From assembly GCF_029542785.1 (NCBI RefSeq), contig NC_083372.1:186001-250000 (forward strand): DNA of 64,000 nucleotides, given 5' to 3'. Below are positions 1 through 11,100 of the stretch, one piece after another. This DNA comes from Malassezia japonica. Lineage: Eukaryota > Basidiomycota > Malasseziomycetes > Malasseziales > Malasseziaceae. A program made the position numbers and the translations under genes. The notes beneath the pieces were generated by a model. That model was not told where the DNA came from. It did no database searches and worked only from the letters and a program-made list of their open reading frames with translations. Position 1 is the stretch's first letter. Each line of letters opens with the position of its first letter.

Positions 1-653
1 CGCTCCGGCAAGTTTGGTTCACATTCAGCTCGCGGAGGAGCTGGCGATGGATGGTAGGATCGGGCGACGTCGCAATGGTCTGGATGAGAAGCAAGACGTA
101 CCTTGCGAGCCACAATCAGGCCTGTGCTCTTAACACGCGCTTTGGCGACCTCGCCACTCGCGCCTTCGCCCAGCGATTCGAGCACCTCCAAGTTCCCTTC
201 GAGGACCATCGGCTCAGAACGCGAGTAACCAGGCTCAGACGCCGAGGTGCGCATTTCCGGTGCGTCTGTATGGCAAAAGTAGTTGTTCGAGTTCCACGAT
301 GCACGCTTGTTAGGCGACGTATCGCTCGAACTCAGGTCGCTGGCTTCCAAAGAGCTCAGCGAGAGGCGGTTCGGACCGCCGTTGCTCTCACGAGCGTCAT
401 CAGGAATATGCATTCGCTGCACAACGCGCTGAAGTTCGTCCATATAGTCTCCAGGATTCTCATTCAGCGCCTCCTGTGAACGGAAAGGCATAATGGTCGC
501 GTCATCGGTGCGTGTCTCGTTACGCTCGCACGAATGTTCACGCTCCTGGTTGGGAGATGAGACTGGTTTAGCATGGAAAAACGTACTCATAGGAAGTGAC
601 AGCTTCGGCCTCCCGGGGCGCGCGGGCCGCTTCGGTGGGATTAGCGACGCCAT
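1..653 (-). CDS. MKK1: Cell-wall-integrity type MAP kinase kinase, N-terminal part (runs off the left edge)
   Basis: This is the N-terminal half of a dual-specificity MAPK kinase on the minus strand. Exon 1 is 102..653 (184 codons); a 22-nt intron (80..101) follows, then exon 2 continues past base 1. The first ~155 residues are Ser- and Asn-rich and probably disordered. The kinase domain then begins with the glycine loop LGEGASGEVAKA (Gly162 onward), and the invariant lysine in IVARK is the last codon before the intron. The downstream exon reads TIATSPDPTIHRQLLREL, the pattern of fungal Mkk1/Mkk2-type kinases acting below Bck1 and above Slt2 in the cell-integrity cascade. The start chosen is the MASLIPPKRP methionine at 653; a second in-frame Met lies at 590. 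A STE7 or PBS2 assignment is less likely from the TSPDP segment, but the catalytic loop lies outside the window. Confidence 0.85.
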   Translation of the reverse strand, partial: MASLIPPKRPARPGRPKLSLPMSTFFHAKPVSSPNQEREHSCERNETRTDDATIMPFRSQEALNENPGDYMDELQRVVQRMHIPDDARESNGGPNRLSLSSLEASDLSSSDTSPNKRASWNSNNYFCHTDAPEMRTSASEPGYSRSEPMVLEGNLEVLESLGEGASGEVAKARVKSTGLIVARKVRLASHPDHCDVARSYHPSPAPPRAECEPNLPE

Positions 654-1069
654 CGCGCTGCGCCGTTCAGCTCCAACGAGATGGCCGAGTCCAGCCGGGG
701 TTGTGGAGGTTCGGCCCGAGCAGTGAGATCAGCGCGTAGACTTTCAGCACGTGGTACCATGTGGAATGCAAGTATCTTATTACGGGCACTGCCAACAATT
801 TCAGGCCCTCTATGTCATTTCTGCAGGGGATGAGGTAGAGGGTGTAAATAGCCCGCGGGGCACGGTCAAAAGAACCACCGATCTTCTCGACTGAGAGGGG
901 ACGCAGGGCTGCGATGTTGACACCACCTGGCTTGGCCCGTGCATTTATGCACCTTCCTAATCCTTTTTTGTCGCCACAAGCACTTACATGCCTAAAAAAA
1001 CCTGTGCTTTGTATATCAGCTTGTTTTCTATACATAGAATATGTATCACACATCCCCCCTTTGTTTTCA
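654..1069. other. 416-bp intergenic spacer between the MAPKK start and the permease stop
   Basis: This spacer holds the promoter of the minus-strand MAPKK gene and the 3' end of the minus-strand permease gene. I see no open reading frame with family resemblance and no tRNA fold. A CACGTG hexamer lies at 748..753, about 95 bp upstream of the MAPKK start. The part from about 950 to 1069 is more AT-rich than its surroundings, as expected of a 3' untranslated region. Confidence 0.6.
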
Positions 1070-2640
1070 TTACAATGCGTTGCTTGCGCAGTCAAACACA
1101 CCACGGACGTTTCCAGCGTGGTAATCCAAAATAATGCTCTCGACCGATGCCTGGAGTCAGTAAAAACACGTACGTAGGTACCGGGGCCCAGGAAAAACAG
1201 GCCTGCGACAATGATCAAAATGTTTACAATGAAACCAACCCAGCCGCGAATACCGCGAACGGCATAGAAGCGCGGGCCGTATTCGGCGCGGCGCATGCGG
1301 AGGTACGCCACACCCCAGAAAATCCATCCGAAGAAGGAATCAAAGAGCGAGCTCATGAGCGACAGCAAATCCGAGAAGAACGGAATGATCTCAGCGATAA
1401 TGAAGGAAAAGACCCAGAGCACAGCGAGAATTGCAGTCCAGGTCGCCCAGCCCACCATCGTGTGGCTCGTCAGGTGCTTCGTGCCCTGGAACAGACGGAA
1501 CATGATAAAACGACCCGACACCGAGGCGTACAGCACACCTAGGAAAATTAGGGTCGGGACCATGAACGAAAAGGCAATTTTCTTTTGGACGTCGTCGCTG
1601 AGCGAGCCAAACGCGGGCGCAGTGTTGTACTGCGTTCCCGTGTATGCATAAATCACAGCGCCGACAACGCTGAAGACGATAATCTCACAGATCGTCACCA
1701 CCCAAATACACTTGCGGAATTCGTACGGGTCCTTCATCTCGGCGATGAAACTCGGCAGAGTAATTTGTCCAATGAACGTATAGGCAATGTTCAAGAATGC
1801 GTTCACACCCGACACAAACGTTGTGCCGACAGCCGGAATGATGAGGACGGTGGGATCGCCACCCATCTTGACACCGGCGGCCGTAACATGGTTCGGATCG
1901 GGATTGTATCCCGCCGGGTGGTCTTGAATACCAGCGAAAATGGTCGCAAGGAGCACACTGACAAAAGTAAAGACCGCCGAAGCAGTGCCCAGACGCGACA
2001 GTGCACTGAATGTGCGCGGCAGCGAGCACAGCCAGGATACCGCAGCGCCAATAACACCAAATGCGATCGTGCAGAAGGGGTGATTGGTCATGGTATTCAA
2101 GTAACGCTCAATAACAAGGACGTGCAGGCCCATGATGAACGTGTTGTTGAGGATAAACATGAACGCCGTACCCCACCACGCAATCCTGGAGTTGAAAAAG
2201 AGCATCTGGCCAATGTCACACACGTCGCGCACTTCAGGGTGGCGCAGGCAGAACTCCCACACGATCAGCGAGGTGTACAAAACGAATCCAGCCTGAACCA
2301 CAGTCAGGATAATGCCGGGCACGAGACCCAGGACGGAGTACGAGTAGGGAAACGACATGATGGCCAGGCAAATGTACTCCGAGAAGAGGAGAGCGGCCGT
2401 CTTTTGCCAGCTGCACGACCGGTACTTGATGGAATTCTCCTTCTCCTGCTCGATCTGCTCGCCAATGCTGATTGCCGATTCATTTTCGTCCACAGGGACA
2501 ATACCCGTCGTGATGGGCGGACCAATGCGAATGCGGCTGAAGCCATACTTGTCCTTTTTCTCCAAGTCCTGGGGAATTTCGTCGTACATTCCGGCAGAAA
2601 TAGGCACCTGATCCCCTTCATAGATCACACTTTCCGTCAT
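1070..2640 (-). CDS. MTR-like neutral/aromatic amino acid permease (Aa_trans family)
   Basis: This encodes a 515-residue integral membrane transporter of the amino acid/auxin permease superfamily, most like Neurospora MTR, which imports neutral and aromatic amino acids at the plasma membrane. Exon 1 is 1174..2640 and exon 2 is 1070..1150, joined across a 23-nt intron (1151..1173). Reading straight through the intron gives a long unrelated tail; splicing gives the family-typical end GTYASVESIILDYHAG ... FDCASNAL and a stop. The first ~80 residues are hydrophilic. About eleven hydrophobic segments follow, starting with LLFSEYICLAIMSFPYSYSV, the usual first helix of this family. The MTR assignment rests on my recognition of the overall pattern; the substrate is inferred, and a vacuolar AVT-type role is possible. 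Confidence 0.85.
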
Positions 2641-2827
2641 GGTTGGGGGAATGGTAGGTAGGGTTCGTTAGTCCCCACCCATGCCACTCCTCGCTCGAGC
2701 TTGATGAAGATAGACCAATACATAGCGTGTATGGCGCGATTGACTAAAAGTTTATTGCCCCATACCCACTGCCACGCGCGTTAATGTAAGCAAGCTACTC
2801 CACTTATCCGTGGCCAGGGCGCGAGAG

Positions 2828-3613
2828 ATGCCATTGCTCGAGGCGCTTTTCGGGCGCTCTCAAACGCCGCAAGAGCGTTTGCGTCAACATCTCCGATCGT
2901 TACAGCGCGCACGGCGTGAATTAGATCGCGAGCGTACCAAACTCGAGGCGCAGGAGAAGACGCTCGTAGCGGATATCAAAAAGAATGCACGGCAAGGACA
3001 GATGGTAGGTTCCCACACTCACCCAGGCGGCGTGCAAGGTGATGGCTCGTGACTTGGTGCGGATCCGCCGCAATGTACACAAGTTTTACCAAATGAGCAC
3101 CCAGCTTCAGGCGGTGGGGCTACGCATGCAGACGCTGCGCAGCTCGCAACAAATGTCTGAGGCGATGCGTGGAGCAACCAAGGTATGTGACTTGGCTAAT
3201 ACAGGCACTCGGTGCGATGAATCGCTCTATGAATATCATGTCTGTCCAGCGCATTTTGCAAGAATTTGAGCGCGAGTCAAGCACGATGGATATGAAAGAC
3301 GAGATGATGAACGATACAATGGAAGACGCACTGGGCGAAGATGATGCTATGGGCGAGGGTATCGGTGAAGACGAAGAGAGTGATACGATTCTACGGGAAG
3401 TCCTCGATGAAATTGGCGTGTCGGTCAACCAAAAGGTACGTTTTCATGCTGACGCAGCTCGGCAACGTCCCCGACAGCGCACCAGCACTGGCACAGGCCA
3501 ACGCCCCGGCGCGCGTCGCAATCGGCGAGGGCGTCGGCGGTGCCACTGCGCCAGGAGCGGCTAGCGACGAGTCGGCTTTGCAGGACCGCCTCGATCGCCT
3601 CCGCAAGACATAG
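2828..3613 (+). CDS. VPS2: ESCRT-III subunit Vps2/CHMP2
   Basis: This encodes a 239-residue ESCRT-III core subunit that polymerises on endosomes and recruits Vps4 for multivesicular-body scission. Exons are 2828..3004, 3027..3182, 3205..3435 and 3458..3613, separated by three introns of exactly 22 nt. The N terminus MPLLEALFGRSQTPQERLR is the CHMP2 hallmark, so I chose the ATG at 2828 and not the upstream in-frame GTG. The Snf7 domain with its basic helix 1 (LRSLQRARRELDRE) and the FYQMSTQLQAVGLRMQTLR segment are intact. An acidic stretch follows, then a C-terminal MIM1-like helix ALQDRLDRLRK that should bind the Vps4 MIT domain. CLN3 starts about 60 bp downstream on the same strand. Confidence 0.95.
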
Positions 3614-3675
3614 GCTGTAGATCACCGATGCATGGAGGTGTGCAGCGCCACTCCACTTATCCACGCGCTGGGTGC

Positions 3676-5191
3676 ATGGAAGCGCGTGAAGCGGAGGCAG
3701 GCATTCCGTTGCGGGACATGGCCAGCGAGGCGCAATACACAATCCAAAGAGAGGAGGCCGCTCCTCAAGCGCTTAGCACAGTGGGTGCGGGTGGCGCAGT
3801 GGGTTTGTTCATTCTCGGTCTGCTGAACAACTTGCCCTATGTCGTGATTCTTACCGCGGCCATTGAGCTGCTTCCTTCGCATGTACCTACTGGACTCCTT
3901 GCGTTTGTGAATATTGCACCGGCATTGCTGGCCAAGGCAATCTTTCCGTACTTTCTAAAAGGCGAGATTTGGTATGCCCACCGTGTTGTGGCGTGCGTAT
4001 CGGCCGCGTTTAGTGGCATGCTGGTACGTGCTTCGTCTTACCCAGATCACGGCGTTGTTTAGTTCGTTGATTGTGCGTCTCTCTGGAATTGCACTTGCGA
4101 GCTTTGTGAGTGGGCTGGGTGAGGTCACCTACCTGCAATACACGACGCGCTATCCATACAATGTCACGGCGCAGTGCGTCGGCTGGTTTGCCAGTGGTAC
4201 GGGAGCTGCGGGCCTTGCGGGCGCTTTGGCATGGTGGATTGTGCGTCCTTTGGGCGTGCGCACGGGCCTTGGCGCACTGTCGCTTCTTCCGTTTGGGATG
4301 GCGATTGCCTTCTTTGGCCTCTTGCCTACTCCGCCTATGTCGTCGACTTCGAGGCGGTCGGGTCAGAGTAGCGACGAGGCAGCTCAATCGCTCATGGGAC
4401 CCGAGACCAATGGGGAGGATGATGCAGTGGAAGAGCCAAGGCAGCAGCCTGCCGAGTCCCTCTCCTTTGCGTACAAGATGCAGCTTCTACGCCCCATGTT
4501 CATCCCTTATATCCTTCCCCTCGTTACTGTCTACTTTGCAGAGTACACTATCAACCAAGGCATCGTATGTACTGTGACTAACGCAGGCACCTACTCTCCT
4601 GTACCCCGTTCCTGACGCAAGCAAGCACTGGCTCCTTTCGACCATGATTCACACGCTGCGCGATTACTACCCTCTATACCAGCTCACATACCAGGTATGT
4701 CCACCTTTCTTATGCAGACGTTTGTCTTTTTCTCGCGCTCCTACACTTCTGTACTTCGACTGCCTGCGATCCCCAAAAAGTGGCTGTGGGCGCCTGCGAT
4801 GGTGCAAGGGTCGCTCATGTTCTTCCTCACCACCGAGAGTGTCTTTGCATGGTTCCGCGAGTCGATTGCGCGCTCGCTGGTCATTGTACTCATTGCCGTG
4901 GAGGGCCTTGCAGGCGGTGCTGCTTAGTACGTTGCGCAACTAACACAAGTGTCTCTGTCATGAGCAGTATCGGCAGCTCGGATCGCGCAACGCCCAATGG
5001 AGCGCAACCGACCGCATTGCAACGGCAAGAGTACGAGTTCCGTATCGGATCTGTCGGCGTACGTCCCCTATCTTACGCAGCTCGGCGACTCTTTCGGCAT
5101 CCTGTTGGCGTCTATTGTCTCCATCCCCTTCCAGGTGTTGCTCTGTGATGCGCAAGTGGCGCGAGGTCGTGATCTGTGCACGCGCGTGTAA
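3676..5191 (+). CDS. BTN1: Battenin/CLN3 homologue (Btn1), lysosomal/vacuolar membrane protein
   Basis: This encodes a multi-pass CLN3-family protein linked to vacuolar pH and amino-acid balance. Six exons (3676..4023, 4046..4564, 4587..4694, 4718..4926, 4950..5058, 5081..5191) are split by five introns of 22-23 nt and give 467 residues. Family motifs include LLNNLPYVVILTAAIELL near the N terminus, FVSGLGEVTYLQYTTRY, FAEYTINQGIAPTLLYPVP (formed only after splicing) and YEFRIGSVGLGDSFGILLAS (also splice-created). The loop after the TPPMSSTS segment is Ser-rich and acidic, as is usual between helices here. The start is uncertain: in-frame ATGs lie at 3628, 3676 and 3718. The first is only 15 bp after the VPS2 stop, so I prefer 3676. 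Confidence 0.9.
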
Positions 5192-5239
5192 CAGCGTGCT
5201 GTTCTTAAACGGCCGGTGTATTAATTGTGTTGGAGATAT

Positions 5240-5325
5240 GGCCCATTCGTATAGTGGTTAGTATAGTGGATTTTGATTGGATTCGCAAAATTCCATTGAC
5301 CCCGGTTCGAACCCGGGATGGACCT
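5240..5325 (+). tRNA. tRNA-Gln (anticodon TTG) with a 14-nt intron
   Basis: The sequence folds as a full cloverleaf: acceptor GGCCCAT/ATGGACC, D-arm GTAT..GTAT, anticodon stem GTGGA/TCCAT with loop T-T-TTG-A-T, a four-base variable loop and a T-arm CCCGG-TTCGAAC-CCGGG. The anticodon TTG is at 5273..5275. A 14-nt intron (5277..5290) sits one base 3' of the anticodon, the canonical site. The acceptor stem contains one C-A mismatch (position 3 with 70), and the discriminator base is T. A run of seven T follows directly. The gene lies between the convergent CLN3 and UMP-CMP kinase genes. Confidence 0.93.
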
Positions 5326-5326
5326 A

Positions 5327-5333
5327 TTTTTTT
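5327..5333 (+). terminator. RNA polymerase III terminator of tRNA-Gln
   Basis: Seven consecutive T residues begin two bases after the tRNA-Gln discriminator base, the expected Pol III stop signal. Confidence 0.85.
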
Positions 5334-5362
5334 GTTTTTGGTTTACGCACGCCTAAGTACGT

Positions 5363-6326
<964 letters not shown>

Positions 6327-6422
6327 AGACGTGTTGGTCCAGCCTCGTTCCGGGGCAGCTGCATTACATAATTCCCCTCCAATTCCACGCCGCACGACCA
6401 CTCTGGTGGGCGCGAGAGCGTG

Positions 6423-6815
6423 ATGTCGTCGCCGTATGCATTCAAACCCGGAGGGGCGTTGAAATTGAAAGGCGATGATAAGAAGTACGTTACAAAGCTA
6501 ACGTAGAAAAAAGAAAAAGTCGAGCACCTCGGCGGCGGTGCGTGCGGAAGGCGGTGAGCCCTCCAAGGGCAAGGACACGTCGTCGGTGAAGCCCGCCTCG
6601 CAGATGCCTGCGCCTGCGCGTACGGCAACCAAGGCAGAGCAAAAATTCGAAGAAGTGCGTCTGAAGCGGGTACGTATCTCTCTTCACTCACACAGCTCCA
6701 TGACCAAGTACGCAAAGAGGCGCGCAAGTCGCACAAAGAAAAGGTTGACTCGTTCAACGCGTACCTCGAGACGCTGACCGACATCAATGATCTCCCCAAG
6801 ATCGGTCCTGGCTAA
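6423..6815 (+). CDS. FAM32A-like protein (DUF1754)
   Basis: This encodes a 114-residue basic protein of the FAM32A family; the human member is associated with the catalytic spliceosome near the 3' splice site. Exons are 6423..6484, 6507..6669 and 6696..6815 with introns of 22 and 26 nt. The short N-terminal motif FKPGGALKLKG, a lysine-rich patch (KKKKKSS formed across intron 1), the helix TKAEQKFEEVRLKR and the C-terminal signature HKEKVDSFNAYLETLTDIND-LPKIGPG are as in the family. It shares a 96-bp divergent promoter with the minus-strand small mitochondrial protein gene and converges on the ZNF706-like gene with a 49-bp gap. Confidence 0.9.
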
Positions 6816-6864
6816 CACCCATTTCGCCGTTTCAGTCCTGTAGATCTACAAGCACACGATATCC

Positions 6865-7165
6865 CTACGCCGCCGGCGTCCAGGTCGGGAAGCACTCCTT
6901 GATCGTCTGAATTAGTCGTATTGCATACCTTGCTGTGCTTGTTCTCAGCATGCTGCTGCAATCTGGATTAGTCGCTCGACGTACGCAGGCTCGCGGACCG
7001 TCATCAGGAAGGTCTGACGACACACTTGACAGATTACGCTCTTGGCCGCCTCGTTGGCCTTGAGCTGCGACTTGGCATCCTTGCCACCCGCTGCCTTTGC
7101 GTTACGCTCACGCTTCTGTTGTGCACTGCGTCAGTACGCGCTACCTACCGCGCGCCGTTTCCCAT
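6865..7165 (-). CDS. ZNF706/At2g23090-like small zinc-binding protein
   Basis: This encodes a 77-residue protein in four exons: 7149..7165, 6985..7125, 6929..6962 and 6865..6906, with introns of 23, 22 and 22 nt. The N-terminal half MGNGARAQQKRERNAKAAGG is the 4F5/SERF-like basic segment. A single zinc site follows: CQVCRQTFLMTV ... LQQHAENKHSK, a C-X2-C ... H-X4-H arrangement in which the second half is created by splicing. The C terminus TIKECFPTWTPAA is also family-typical. The role is not established; human ZNF706 is linked to translation and stem-cell regulation. It is divergent from VMA8, with 116 bp between starts. Confidence 0.9.
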
Positions 7166-7281
7166 CCTGCCTGCTTCCGCAAGGTGCGCGCAGCGCGCCG
7201 CGCACCAAAAAAAGCGGGCACTCTCGGCCGAACTGCGCGGGTTGCGTCAGCCGCGTGCGTGCGGTCGGACCAGTGGAGACG

Positions 7282-8122
7282 ATGTCGTCCTCGGGACAGC
7301 GAGAGGCCGTGTTTGCGACGCGGCAGACGCTGGGCAACACGAAGCTTCGTCTGAAAGGCGCACAGAATGGCCACTCACTCCTGAAGCGCAAGGCGGATGC
7401 GCTTTCGAAGCGTTTCCGCACGATCACGGGCAAGATTCAGGACGCCAAAAAGCAGATGGGCAAGGTACTGCAGCTCGCTGCGTTCAGCATGGTCGAAGTG
7501 AGCTATGCGACGGGTGATATTGGCTATGCAGTACGTGAGAACGTCAAGAACGCTACGTTCAAGGTGCGCGCACGCCAGGAGAACATTAGCGGTGTGCTGC
7601 TCCCCTCGTTCGCCGTGCAGTCCTCGGGCGATAACAGCGAGCAGAGCAAGGATACGGAGGAGGGCGAGTCGACGGCCGCGCCGCAAGAGTTCAGCCTCAC
7701 CGGTCTGGGCCGCGGTGGCCAGCAGGTACAAAAGGCCCGCGAGACGTACGCCAAGGCGCTGCGTGTGCTCGTCGACCTCGCGAGTCTGCAGACGGCGTTT
7801 GTGATCCTCGACGAGGTCATCCGCCTGACGAACCGCCGTGTGAATGCGATTGAGCACGTCATTATTCCCCGGCTCGAGAACACGATTGCTGTACGTGCTT
7901 CGACTGACCCAGTACATTGTCTCGGAGCTCGATGAGATGGACCGCGAGGAGTTCTTCCGCCTGAAAAAGGTGCAAGGCAAGAAGAAGCGCGAGGCCGCCG
8001 CCGAGGACAAGGACGAGGGCGTGCCGGAGACCGAAGAGATCCAAGGTGCGGAAGCGTCCGTCATCGAGAAGGCCGAGGGCGACATGCTTAGCGCCGGCAA
8101 GGACAGCGACGTGATCTTCTAG
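7282..8122 (+). CDS. VMA8: V-type proton ATPase subunit D
   Basis: This encodes a 272-residue central-stalk subunit of the vacuolar proton pump, coupling ATP hydrolysis in V1 to rotor movement in V0. Exon 1 is 7282..7890 and exon 2 is 7913..8122, with one 22-nt intron. The N-terminal half contains TRQTLGNTKLRLKGAQNGHS and LLKRKADALSKRFRTI, the long antiparallel coiled coil conserved from archaeal subunit D onward. The RRVNAIEHVIIPRLENTI segment before the intron and ELDEMDREEFFRLKKVQ after it complete the C-terminal helix. The acidic tail is variable in the family. The stop is 23 bp from the stop of the convergent formin gene. Confidence 0.97.
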
Positions 8123-8145
8123 TAGCCTCAGAATGTACAATGCGC

Positions 8146-11100
8146 CTATTCAAAACCTGTGGAGCGATAGGGAGGTACAAGGACGTCTGCCGAGTGCGTA
8201 CTCGACGGCGAGCCAGTATCGCCACGGTGCTGAGAGGGACGCTCGGGTGTCTCGTAAAACGAGTCGGGCGAGGGCGCCCGGGGCGTCGTGCCCGCGGTGC
8301 GCGGCCGCTCTGGCGTCCTCGACACGAGGTGCTCGGGCGTATGAGGCAGCGTAGAGTGGAAGGACGACAGGTCCTCGTCCAGCGACGAAGGCTCGGCGAC
8401 GACCATCGAGTCAAATGCTCCGCTGTCGTCCTCCACGGGGCTCGCTGGCGGCGAGCCGGAATTAGATAGGGTATCTGCGCGGCTGCTGGTGCGCGTCGGC
8501 AGGTCGCTGAGCACTGGAACGCTGTTGCGCTCGCGGCGCTCGCGGCGGCGGTCGGCCCGCGCAGCAGCGGTCGCCTGCGCGACAGGCAGCGCATCGGCCT
8601 CGGCCCCCTCGCGCGGCTGGCCCTGGAGCTTGGCAAGCATCACGGCAGCGACACTCGACGGGCTCTCGGGAAGCGGCTCGGCATCCTCTGGCCGCAGCTC
8701 TCCCGTGGGCTTGCGCGCGTTGCGGCGCGCACTGCGGCGCTGGCGCATCGGCGTCCCGCCGCTCGCCCGCAGCGAGCCAAGGAGCGACTCGAGCACGGCA
8801 TTGTCGTTGACACCGGCCTCTTTGCGCTGCTTGGCCTCCTTGCGCTCGCGCTCGCGCTCCTGGGCGACGGCGCGGCGCGCGGCCTCAGCGGCGCGCTGCT
8901 GTGCTCGTACCGCATTGTCCTGCTTGACCTTGCGGTAGGCGGTGAGGAACTCTTTAAAGATGCCAAAGAACTCCTCGGTCGGCATGGACTTGGGCGCGAC
9001 AAAGCCGCGGCGGATGGGGTCGGGACCCTCGCCGTAGAAGCGCAGTGCATCGCAAAAGACGCGCTCCGTGTGCTGAATCTGGTCGTTGAGCCGCGAGAGC
9101 TCGTTGGTCGTCTGTTGGAGGAAAGGAAGCATGATCTTGGCGTAGGGATCCTCGAGGTTTTCTTCGTGCTCGCCGAGCAGACGATCGAGCTCCTTCTTGT
9201 GCTGTGTGTTGCCCGACTTGAGCTCGGCGAGGTCGTGCTTGAGGTCCAGGAGCTGGACGCGGCACGCCTCTGTCGCCGCCGTGAGCTCCTCGGTGAACCC
9301 GTCAAGCTCGGGGAAGTGCTGCGAGACAGTACGCTCGACAAAGTGCAAGAGCGTCGTGCCGTCGCCGGCCTTGGTATCGACGAGCTTGTTGATGCTGCTG
9401 ATACGGAAACCGTACGCACCACCCTTGATACCGGTTGCATTGAGGTAGTTGCCAAACATGAGCACGATCGAGAGGAGCTGTGCAAACTTGGGCGCATTCA
9501 TCATCGCCTCCGAGCCGCGGCGGATACGCGTGAGTCCGGTACGGATCAGCTCGATGGTGTCGGCATACTTGGACATGTACAGCAGGCCCTTGACCTTGTC
9601 CTTCAAATGAGGGACCGTCATCAGCAGCACCACCAGACGGTCGGCAGGGTGCAGCAGACGCAGCTGCTCGTCCGAGGCATTCTTGTATTCGCCCAACCGG
9701 CCCTTGGTCTCGGACTCGGGGTAGTACCGCAGAAGCTCGGTGAGGATGCTTTGGTCGCACACCTGGGGGTCACATTGGATAATGAGGTGCGCAACCTCCT
9801 CGGGCGTACACTGCTTGCTGTCCGTAAGGCGGCTCTTGACGCGCTTGAGCACCATCTCAATGCCTTGGCGCGTCGCATAGTTGAGATGCGTCTGCAGCTC
9901 TTTCTGGTCCTTCTTGACAGCGGCAGCGACCTTTTTCGAGGCCTCTTTGGCTTTGAACTCTTCCTCCATTTCATTAAAGACACCTTGGTGCAGAAAGAGG
10001 TCGCGGAGCGTCTCCTCATCCACGCCTGTCTTGCCCCAGACGGTGGCCGACGCATGCTCCGCAGAGAGCTTGTCCCATTGCACCTGCTTCATGCGGCCCT
10101 TGGCCATGTCCAGCACACTCTTGCGCAAGTTCCCGGGCATTGCGCCGTGCAGCGGCGGGGCAGGCGGGGCGTGCACGGGGCCAGCAGGGCCCAGTGACTC
10201 AGACGCAAAGCTCGTGCGCACGTCCATCAGCGACGAGCGGTCTTTCGGCTCCCCTTCGCCCTTGGAGCTCACGCGCGCACGCAGCTGCGCCATGAGCGAT
10301 GCATTCGCGGGGGGTGCACCGGGCGCAGGCGGTGGCGGCGGCGGCGGCGGAATCCCACTGTCGGCCGTGCCAGGAGGCGGCGGCGGTGGCGGCGGCGGCG
10401 GAGGGGGCGGGGAGACACCGCCGGGCGGTGGTGGCGGAGGAGGCGGCGGCGGTGGTGGCGGCGGTGCAACCTCGCCGACGTCTTCCTTGGCGTCTTTGGC
10501 CGGTGCCTCGTCTATCGGTACCTCATCTGTCGGTGCCTCGTCCTGCTCGATGCGCGCCGCCTTTTCGGGCGTGCCCGGCAGGGACGAGTCGTTCCGGCGG
10601 CGGATACGCGACGCACGGACCTCTTTCATGCGTGACTGCAAATCCGCATTCTTTGCCATGCCCGAGGCCAAGACAGCCTGCATGCTCCATTCGTCGAGCT
10701 CATCAAAGGACGGCGGAGGCGGCTCGGTACCCTCGTTGCTGTCGGACACGTCCAGGTCGAGCGCCGCCTTGCCGATGCGCTCCGCGTCGGCAGACATGCT
10801 GCGGTCCATCTGCGTCGGCGTCGTGCGCTCCGGAGCGCGTGGGGGCGGCGTCGGTGTCGGCGGCGTCGGTGTCGGCGGTCCCTGCGGTACGGGCGGGAGC
10901 GGCGGCGCGCCGGTAAAGCGGGGCACCTGCCCGGGGTCCGGCGACGTGTCGAGCGGGGGCAGCGGCTCCTGGCGCCCAGTCGTCGAGACGAGTTTGCGGA
11001 TCGTGCGGCTGCGTTCGACTTGGCGCTCGAGCGAGTCGCGCAACACCTGGCGGTCGAACTGGGCAAAGGCCGCGTTGGCGTTCTCTTCGTGCTGCTTGAG

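Noticed and set aside
667..1069. 142-codon C-terminal extension of the permease frame past 1070, and small plus-strand frames at 914..1177
   Set aside because: Splicing of the 23-nt intron at 1151..1173 gives the conserved family C terminus and a stop at 1070; the extension and the small frames have no family resemblance.
950..1100. AT-rich patch considered as a possible centromere core
   Set aside because: It is only ~150 bp, lies at the 3' end of a gene, and the surrounding genes are closely spaced. Malassezia centromeres are longer AT-rich gene-free regions.
5240..5325. tRNA-Gln considered as a pseudogene because of the C-A acceptor mismatch
   Set aside because: All other stems pair, the anticodon loop and intron are at canonical positions, and a strong T7 terminator follows, so it is kept as a gene.
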